DNA from: Gryganskiella cystojenkinii
Taxonomy: Eukaryota > Mortierellomycota > Mortierellomycetes > Mortierellales > Mortierellaceae
DNA length: 25,737 bases
Assembly (NCBI GenBank): GCA_015852425.1
Contig: JAAAIG010000569.1
Coordinates: 1 to 25,737 of the forward strand
Reading direction: 5' to 3'
Positions 20,101 to 25,737 of the stretch are shown here, one piece after another (the first letter of the stretch is position 1; every line of letters begins with the position of its first letter). A program made the translations under genes and the position numbers. The notes under the pieces are model-generated. The model searched no databases. It was not told the origin of the DNA and saw only the letters and a program-made list of their open reading frames with translations.

Positions 20101-20940
20101 GTTAACGACCGCAATCATGGAGCTTTCATCACGGTACATGATCTCGGGGTCGGTCCGGATGTTTTATTCTTTGATCTATTGTCTCTTTCTCGGGTTCGGA
20201 CTCTCGATCGGGTCGAATCTCTGGGATGTCTTCAGGGAACCTCCACCGGGTGATCTCAAGATGGGCTATTGTCACCCGGCGACAGAACCTTGGCGTTGGA
20301 TTCTCTTTCCGTTGCTTGCGATTGCGTTCAGCGTTCAGTTGTATGCTACACCGAAACAATGGCCAGTCATGGTGATTTGTAGCTCGGTCGGGTATGCAGT
20401 CAGTGAGTTTGCAGGCATGTACTGGCCTCATTCGCTTCACATTGCAGCCGCTGTCAGTGCGTTTGTTGTTGGACTGTTGGGCAACATTTATGAACGATTA
20501 ACGCACGAACTTGGTAAGGGATATATATCCAGCCTTAGAAATGAACAGAAAAAAAAAAATTGTATCAATCTTTTGACAGCTCGTTTTTCTTTTGTAAAAA
20601 AAACACTTTTAGCATTTATTCCGATCCTCGGAGCCATCTTATTGATCGTCCCCGGAGGTATGGGTGTCCGTTCGTCCCTATTGTTACTGGATCAGTCGGG
20701 AAACGCGTCTCAGGGAACCACGTTTGCACTGCAGATGATTTTGGTTGCCCTAGGCATTGCTGTTGGATTATTTGCGTCGACGCTGGTCGTTTATCCACGT
20801 ACGTTAAGTGATCTCTCAATGCGTGAATGGTTGCATTCGTCCCACTCTTTCGATATCATACTTATGTGTGCCCTTGTTCAATCTGCTCAATCGACTCTCT
20901 TTTAGTTGGCAAGAAACGGAACGCGCTCCTGACATTTTAG
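17194..20940 (+). CDS. ThrE/Prm10-like multi-pass membrane transporter
   Basis: Five exons: 17194-17302, 17553-18191, 18243-20513, 20613-20798 and 20906-20940, giving about 1079 residues. The N-terminal ~620 residues are polar, Ser/Pro/His-rich and probably disordered and cytosolic. The C-terminal part is a ThrE (DUF1212) module. Its soluble half contains LIRYGAPSHRIEMAMEAMCK, FAFLPGLMMISF and KVNRIARAVVYGQI. About ten membrane helices follow (ThrE_1 then ThrE_2-like: IAPLVFKGSW, GLSLTTAIMELSSRYMISG, AFIPILGAILLIVPGGMGVRSS). Bacterial ThrE exports threonine/serine; the fungal relatives (yeast Prm10, pheromone-regulated) have no established substrate. The last exon supplies the family-like end VYPLGKKRNALLTF; without it the frame ends in an unrelated tail. 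An in-frame TAA at 18197-18199 is removed only if a 51-nt intron (18192-18242) is real. The exon 2/3 junction is therefore the weakest part of the model. Confidence 0.8.
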
Positions 20941-21171
20941 ATGCATTGACCCTCTCAACAAAATTATGATCCTTGAAAGCGTAGATTTATATTGTACAGT
21001 GTGGGGTGTGTGGGTTTTGAAGCTACTCTGTTTGGTGTTGGCCGCACCCGATGGTTGATGCGAGATGCAAATGGGATATTGAAGATGGTGTTCTTTGGTG
21101 TGCTTGAGGTTGCTGTAGTCTGAGCAGGTAGATTGAAGAGTGATGATGGCATGTCCTGATTTTATACGAGG
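20941..21171. other. Convergent 3' flanks
   Basis: This 231-nt space between the stop codons of the plus-strand ThrE-like gene and the minus-strand RPC11 gene must hold both 3' UTRs. No other feature was recognised. Confidence 0.6.
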
Positions 21172-21821
21172 CTATTCCTTCCATTGCCATCCACACTGGA
21201 GGTTGACACACTTGTAGAAGGTCGTCATGGGTTCATCAGCGGAACGCGTCTGGATCTGCATGTAGTAGGCACGGTCAAACTCGCACTTGGGGCACAATGC
21301 TAGAGTGTACATAGAAAGAAAAGGGGATCAGCATCCATGAGATAGAGAAGAGTTGAAAGGCATTCTGGCGAGTTCAGTTCTTTATGCTGTGACCAATTAT
21401 CAGTATGTTTTGGTATTGCCATGCTCTTGTCCGCTGTTTACCTTCTGTCTGATCCACGTTCTGCCATGCTTCGTCTCCTCCGAGCACATCATCGACCTGT
21501 TTCCGATCTAGTCTTTTGCGCTGAACGATCTATAGGGCGATAAAGAGAGGGCAGAGTAAAAACATCAGAATACAAATACAAACGGCGCTTTCCCTATGTC
21601 CAAATAGGTCTCATCATTGCTCTGTCTTCTCGCAGTCAGGATTTGCAGCGGGCAAAGACGAGTTCAAGATATGTAGAGAAAGCAAAGAAAAAGAAAAGAA
21701 TGAAGAAACGTACTGTCTTCGCGATGGGGTAAACGTAGGGACAGGTCTGGCAATAGAGTTGCTGGCTGACCGCGCCAGACTGCACCAGCAACAGATTTGA
21801 GCAAGTCGGACAAAAGTACAT
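21172..21821 (-). CDS. RPC11: RNA polymerase III subunit RPC11 (POLR3K)
   Basis: Three exons on the minus strand (21821-21714, 21529-21442, 21299-21172) give 107 residues, against 108 in human POLR3K. The N-terminal zinc ribbon is FCPTC...YCQTCPYV (Cys4, Cys7, Cys24, Cys27). It is followed by the linker RKQVDDVLGGDEAWQNVDQT, nearly identical to the family. The C-terminal TFIIS-like ribbon is CPKC (68-71) with KCVNLQC (95-101). Between them the loop QTRSADEPMTTFYKC carries the invariant Asp87-Glu88 needed for the RNA-cleavage activity that Pol III uses in proofreading and termination/reinitiation. Each intron falls between domains. It is convergent with the ThrE-like gene and divergent from RPL10A, with 210 nt between the start codons. 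Confidence 0.96.
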
Positions 21822-21964
21822 TGTAATGAGGTTGATGAGTGTCCGAGGAGGAGAAAGAATGTGAACTGCGGTGTGAGTGTGCTTTGCCTCCAAAAAAATA
21901 AGGACAAAGCTTTGTTTGAAATTCATGGTGAGGGAAGCAGTCACGATTTAATAAAAAAAAAAAG

Positions 21965-21971
21965 TATAAAT
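21965..21971 (+). promoter_or_regulatory. TATA box of RPL10A
   Basis: TATAAAT, preceded by a poly-A run, lies 61-67 nt upstream of the RPL10A start codon at 22032. This is in the 210-nt space shared with divergent RPC11. Position and match to TATAWAW make it the best core-promoter candidate in the window. Confidence 0.55.
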
Positions 21972-22031
21972 CAAATTTCCAAAGGCGGACAGTGTGTTCT
22001 TTCTCCCTTTCGAAACCATCAATTCATCAAA

Positions 22032-23142
22032 ATGAGGTACAATGACCGTGACGAGACACATCCACATGGATCCAGGATCGACTATCCATCCATCCGTCCA
22101 TCTGTCCATCCGTCTCGCTACTTGCCGTCAACCCATCGATCTCGACCTTCTCATCCACCCTAGCCATCGACTGCAATCGACTCTTTCTCGACAACTGGCT
22201 ATATCAGTATCAGGGAAAAATAAGCATGGAGCTGCAATTCATGAACATCAGACGAAAAAGAATGAGTTCTTGTTCATGCCTCTGCGATACATCCCGGAAC
22301 AAGAATATAACTTTTCTGGAATATATATTGCAGTGCATCAGGAACTGGAAGATGTCATTTCATCACCGATCGCATCTCGAGGATCAAATCAACCAAAGGA
22401 AGAAAAAAAAAAGAATTGCCCGCAGTTTTTAACCGTCCTACCCTTCCTTCTTTTCTTCTCTTTATTGAATCTGCTTATTTCAAACGTCAACAGCAGCAAA
22501 ATTCAGGTTTCGGCCGTCCGCGAGAGCGTCAAGACCGTCAAGCTTCAGTCCGAGGAGAAGAAGCGTAACTTCGTTGAGACCGTTGAGCTCCAGATTGGAC
22601 TCAAGAACTACGATCCCCAGCGTGACAAGCGTTTCTCTGGTTCCGTCCGTCTCCCCAACATCCCCCGCCCCAAGATGTCCGTCTGCATTCTCGGTGATGC
22701 CCTTCACTGCGATCAGGCCAAGGAGATCGGTATGGAGTTCCAGTCCGTTGATGACTTGAAGAAGCTCAACAAGAACAAGAAGCAGATCAAGAAGCTCGCC
22801 AAGAAGTACGATGCTTTCCTCGCTTCCGAGGCTTTGATCAAGCAGATTCCCCGTCTTCTCGGACCTGGTCTCCACAAGGCCGGAAAGTTCCCCACCCCCG
22901 TCACCCACGCCGATAACATTGGCGAGAAGGCTGATGAGATCCGTGCCACCATCAAGTTCCAGCTCAAGAAGGTTCTCTGCTTGGGTGTCGCTGTCGGTCA
23001 CGTCGAGATGACTGAGGATGAGCTCCTCGCCAACATCATGATGTCCGTCAACTTCTTGGTCTCTTTGCTCAAGAAGCACTGGCAGAACGTCAAGACCTTG
23101 TTCATCAAGTCCTCGATGAACAAGCCCGTCCGTCTGTACTAA
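22032..23142 (+). CDS. RPL10A: 60S ribosomal protein L10a (uL1)
   Basis: Two exons: 22032-22036 (only ATGAG) and 22494-23142, giving 217 residues, exactly the human length. The protein begins [17 protein letters not shown] and contains the uL1 blocks [77 protein letters not shown]-like (here GLHKAGKFP) and [13 protein letters not shown]...[11 protein letters not shown] (quoted in pieces). uL1 forms the L1 stalk of the large subunit and contacts the E-site tRNA. The frame is open far into the intron, so the start was decided by family length, by ATGAG followed by a GTACAA donor, and by the TATA box 67 nt upstream. Codon use is strongly biased (AAG, CTC, GTC, CCC), as in highly expressed genes. 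The acceptor is a CAGCAG tandem. Confidence 0.95.
22037..22493 (+). other. 457-nt first intron of RPL10A
   Basis: The longest intron in the window, with donor GTACAA and acceptor CAG|CAGCAAA preceded by a pyrimidine-rich stretch. It holds an imperfect ATCC/GTCC tetranucleotide array at about 22083-22113. I looked for a box C/D snoRNA (RTGATGA...CTGA) because ribosomal-protein introns often host them, and saw no well-spaced pair on the sense strand. Confidence 0.75.
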
Positions 23143-23308
23143 GCTACTCATTGGAGTTTTGTACATGAAGAACGTCTCTCTATTTCTTTTGTAAAAGAAA
23201 GAAACCAGTACGGCACACCAAAGTACTTATTCCAACCCCCACGAATATCAATACTGTTGGGAGCTGCATTGACTTGCAGCAATCAAGCCTGCTTATTTGA
23301 TGGTTCAT

Positions 23309-23314
23309 AATAAA
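23309..23314 (+). terminator. Candidate poly(A) signal of RPL10A
   Basis: AATAAA 167 nt past the RPL10A stop codon, followed by an A-rich stretch. Confidence 0.4.
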
Positions 23315-23559
23315 AATATAAAAAAAAAGAAAAAAAAAAGTCTTGTTGTTTGCAGTGTATATGAATGCAGTGTTCAGACGCGTTGTCACAAAGAGGAACG
23401 ATATTCTTTGGCATGTGCGATATTGCCTTTTTTTTTACAGCCGTTCGCCAGTCGTTGCCTCCCCCCACAATCAAAAGAATGATAATGATAACGACAACGC
23501 CACCAACCTTGAGAAATGTGGGCACAAAATCATTATTGATCAGAAAAAAATAAAGAGGG

Positions 23560-23566
23560 TGAGTCA
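23560..23566 (+). promoter_or_regulatory. Gcn4/bZIP binding site (TGAGTCA) upstream of HIS1
   Basis: A perfect TGASTCA palindrome, the site of Gcn4/CpcA-type bZIP activators of amino-acid biosynthesis genes, 260 nt upstream of the HIS1 ATG. A one-mismatch copy (TGAGTCG) follows at 23625-23631. In yeast, HIS genes including HIS1 are controlled by general amino-acid control through such sites. Binding here is inferred. Confidence 0.6.
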
Positions 23567-23658
23567 AAAGGGAAACAAATTTTGCTGTGAGAGTGAAGTC
23601 ATTGTTCGCAACTCAAAAAAGATGTGAGTCGGAGAATTTTTTGCTTCCCAACCCTTTT

Positions 23659-23664
23659 TATAAC
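23659..23664 (+). promoter_or_regulatory. TATA-like element of HIS1
   Basis: TATAAC, in the context CCTTTTTATAACGC, about 165 nt upstream of the HIS1 ATG and downstream of the bZIP sites. It is followed by the C/T-rich stretch typical of fungal leader regions. Confidence 0.4.
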
Positions 23665-23825
23665 GCACTCTTTTATCTTCTATTCACCTCTCCCTCTTCT
23701 CCTCTCTACTTTATCTCTCTCTCTGTCTCACTCTTCTTCACTTGCTTCTCATCGCTCTCGCAGAAAAACTCGTTTCATTTCTTCGCATTCATTCGAAAAC
23801 AACGATCAGCTAAAATCAAATCACA

Positions 23826-24886
23826 ATGGAACTCATCAAGGATCTCCCCGACCGCCTACTCTTTGCCGTCCCCAAGAAGGGTCGTCTCCACACTTCCTGC
23901 CTTTCTTTACTCGAGGGTGCCGATATTCAGTTCCACCGCAAGAACCGTCTTGACATTGCCCTCGTCAAGAACTTGCCTATCGCCCTCGTCTTCTTGCCTG
24001 CCGGTGATATTGCTAAATTCGTTGGTGAGGGCAACGTCGATCTCGGTATCACTGGTCAGGACATGGTCGCCGAAGCCGAGGCCCAGGACAAAGTCACCGA
24101 GATTCTCGAACTGGGATTCGGTAAATGTCGTCTGTGTGTCCAGGTCCCCGTGAAGGATGGTCCTACCAAGGTCGAGGATCTGGTTGGCAAGAGAATCGCG
24201 ACCAGTTTCGAGGGCATCGCTGGAAAATATTTCAATGAGATCGATGCCGCGTGTTCAGCCGAGAAGAAGACCGAATTGGTCTTTGTCTCTGGAAGTGTCG
24301 AGGCTGCTTGTGCTCTCGGACTCGCCGATGGAATTGGTAAGAATCAATTGAAGGTTGACCCATAACTGAGGACTGGACCAGGGGAATATGTTATCTTGCA
24401 TTCTTTTGCGTATTTTTTTTTTATATTTTTTTCATTGTAAATTTTTCTTATCAAATCTAACAAACATTTCCGACACCTAATTTCTCACCCCTCTTTGTAG
24501 TCGATCTGGTCGAGTCTGGCGAGACCATGCAGGCTGCAGGATTGCATGATATTGTCACCATTCTCTCATCGCAGGCTGTTCTCATTGCCTCAAAGAAACC
24601 CAAGCACCCAGAATTGGTTCAGACCATCACTAACAGGATAAAGGGAGTCATCGCCGCTCAAAAGTACGTCTACATCAACTATAACGTCGAGCGTAAACAC
24701 CTTAAGGAGGCCTCGACCATTACCCCTGGACGTCAAGCACCCACCGTCTCACCACTGGAGAACCCAGAGTGGGTCGCTGTCAGTTCAATGGTCCTTAAGA
24801 ACAACGTTGCTCAGACTATGGACGAGCTCGAGTCGATTGGTGCAAGAGACATTCTCCTCTTTGCTATCCAGAACTGTCGCGTGTAA
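23826..24886 (+). CDS. HIS1: ATP phosphoribosyltransferase, first enzyme of histidine synthesis
   Basis: Two exons (23826-24336 and 24501-24886) give 298 residues, as in yeast His1 (297). It condenses ATP with PRPP to phosphoribosyl-ATP, the committed and feedback-inhibited step of the histidine pathway. Visible are the N-terminal LLFAVPKKGRL and FLPAGDIAKFVGEGNVDLGI segments, the PRPP-binding loop ADGIVDLVESGETMQAAGL (residues 167-185, interrupted by the intron after Ile170), and a C-terminal regulatory domain. That domain contains YVYINYNVERKHL and TPGRQAPTVSPLENPEWVAV and marks the long, hexameric form of the enzyme, which histidine inhibits. The start ATG follows TCACA and begins at the conserved N-terminus. 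A perfect Gcn4-type site upstream fits control by amino-acid starvation. Confidence 0.97.
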
Positions 24887-25290
24887 ATTAGAATTGAAAC
24901 CAGAACCAGATTCAAGCCAGATTCGAGCGCAAGAGATACTTCTAATAAAGCGCAATAATATTCCCATTGTGTTCAGCTCAGCGGAGCTTATCTTTGAGAG
25001 AATAATACATTTCAATGCGATTTCTGTGTATTTTTTGGTCTATCGTCTTGTCTAAATAAATGGTCTATGTCTAAGAATAAGAAAGATGAATGGGGGGGAA
25101 AAAATGTAGAAAAATGCTGAGAATCATAAAAACAACCAACCTCTAACGGATGGTGAATGAAATAGCTGATGATACAAGGGGTGTTGGGTGTATGTGGTTG
25201 TAAATGATGTAGGACACGCAAGGGGGAAAATAAAATAAAACAACTAAAACTAAGAGCAATAAAACACAAGACTATAAACAACAAGAATGC
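24887..25290. other. Convergent 3' flanks of HIS1 and mitochondrial HSP70
   Basis: This 404-nt AT-rich stretch lies between two stop codons and must contain both 3' UTRs. AATAAA at 24944-24949 suits HIS1. Nothing else was recognised. Confidence 0.6.
24944..24949 (+). terminator. Candidate poly(A) signal of HIS1
   Basis: AATAAA 58 nt past the HIS1 stop codon. Confidence 0.45.
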
Positions 25291-25737
25291 TTAGTTCTTC
25301 TTGGGCTCCTCGTTCTCGACGGTGGTACCCTCGGAGGAGGAAGAAGCGTTGGCAGCGTTCTTCTTGTAGACCATCTCAAAGAGCTTGAGCGATCCCTGCT
25401 GGAGATCAGTAGACTCCTTCTTGATCTCCTCAGCCTCGACAGATTCGCCCTTGGCGAGGACCTCACGAAGCTTCGAGATCTGCTCCTTGATCTTCTCGGT
25501 CTCGGTCGAGTCCAACTGGTCCTTGAAGTCGGACATGTGCTTCTCAGTCTCGGTAATGATGGACTCGGCTTGGTTGGTGGCCTCGATCTGCTCCTTCTTC
25601 TTACGATCAGAGTCAGCAAAGAGCTCAGAGTCCTTGATCATCTTCTCAATTTCGTCCGAGGACAATCCAGAGGAAGCAACAATGGACATGGACTGATCGC
25701 GACCGGTGGCCTTGTCCTTGGCACCGACGTTGACAAT
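25291..25737 (-). CDS. SSC1: Mitochondrial HSP70 (Ssc1/mortalin type), C-terminal fragment
   Basis: The last 148 codons of a minus-strand gene whose upstream part lies beyond the window. It starts in the substrate-binding domain with IVNVGAKDKATGRDQS, continues with VASSGLSSDEIEKMIKDSE and the helical lid, and ends in a low-complexity, Ser/Asn/Glu-rich tail. KDKATGRDQS and the DEIEKM-type lid resemble mitochondrial Ssc1/HSPA9 (Ssc1: KDKATNKDSS, SSGLSENEIEQM). The absence of a C-terminal EEVD argues against cytosolic HSP70, and the absence of HDEL against the ER form. Mitochondrial HSP70 drives protein import through the TIM23 channel and folds matrix proteins. Codon use is strongly biased, as expected for an abundant protein. 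The ATPase domain and presequence cannot be examined here. Confidence 0.92.
   Translation of the reverse strand: MVNVGAKDKATGRDQSMSIVASSGLSSDEIEKMIKDSELFADSDRKKKEQIEATNQAESIITETEKHMSDFKDQLDSTETEKIKEQISKLREVLAKGESVEAEEIKKESTDLQQGSLKLFEMVYKKNAANASSSSEGTTVENEEPKKN

Larger units (their letters stand above)
23143..23825. other. Intergenic region RPL10A to HIS1
   Basis: This 683-nt region carries the RPL10A 3' UTR with AATAAA at 23309-23314. It also carries the HIS1 promoter with Gcn4-type sites, a TATAAC element at 23659-23664 and a long C/T-rich stretch (about 23675-23760). No further coding or RNA gene was recognised. Confidence 0.65.

Noticed and set aside
22215..22367. GTGATGA and CTGA motifs on the minus strand of the RPL10A intron (box C/D snoRNA)
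   Set aside because: Wrong strand for an intronic snoRNA, the motifs are badly spaced, and there is no terminal stem.
22042..23142. A 366-codon open frame suggesting a long N-terminal extension of uL1
   Set aside because: The part before 22494 is low-complexity and unlike any uL1. The ATGAG exon plus the spliced frame gives exactly 217 residues, the family length.

Overview
The window is nuclear DNA of a fungus. It holds ten multi-exon protein genes and one intronless one, most introns being 80-250 nt with GTAAGT/GTATGT-type donors and TAG/CAG acceptors. Its gene content includes a histidine-biosynthesis enzyme of fungal length and a fungal Prm10-like ThrE transporter. The intron density, the F-box/LRR style and the mix of families suggest an early-diverging lineage, most likely Mortierella-like (Mucoromycota). 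That placement is inference from the sequence alone. All exon structures below were worked out by hand from splice motifs, reading phase and protein-family conservation.

Layout. 1-1699 (minus): a secreted, Pro/Thr-rich single-pass surface protein that runs off the left edge. 2362-4627 (minus): a WBP11-type splicing factor in six exons. 5488-7488 (plus): a five-exon surface protein that looks like a bacterial type III (Fe/B12) periplasmic binding protein tethered by a C-terminal membrane helix. 7812-10081 (plus): an eight-exon FAD-dependent monooxygenase with an 11-nt microexon and a non-GT donor. 10208-11974 (plus): an intronless F-box/LRR-like protein. 12949-14773 (plus): an eight-exon uridine-kinase homologue with altered catalytic positions. 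15062-16572 (plus): a PAP2 lipid phosphatase. 17194-20940 (plus): a large ThrE/Prm10-like membrane transporter. 21172-21821 (minus): RNA polymerase III subunit RPC11. 22032-23142 (plus): ribosomal protein uL1 (RPL10A) with a 5-nt first coding exon. 23826-24886 (plus): HIS1. 25291-25737 (minus): the C-terminal end of mitochondrial HSP70, running off the right edge.

The genes do not form one pathway. They are individually transcribed and mostly housekeeping (pre-mRNA splicing, Pol III, ribosome, histidine synthesis, mitochondrial chaperone), with membrane and surface proteins between them. RPL10A, HIS1 and HSP70 have the strongly biased, C/G-ending codons of highly expressed genes. The less conserved genes to their left do not.

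The most interesting items are the membrane-tethered substrate-binding-protein homologue (possible nutrient capture at the cell surface), the degenerate uridine-kinase homologue, the ATAAGT donor with an 11-nt exon, and the splicing peculiarities of the ThrE-like and RPL10A genes. No mobile element, CRISPR array, tRNA or rRNA was recognised.
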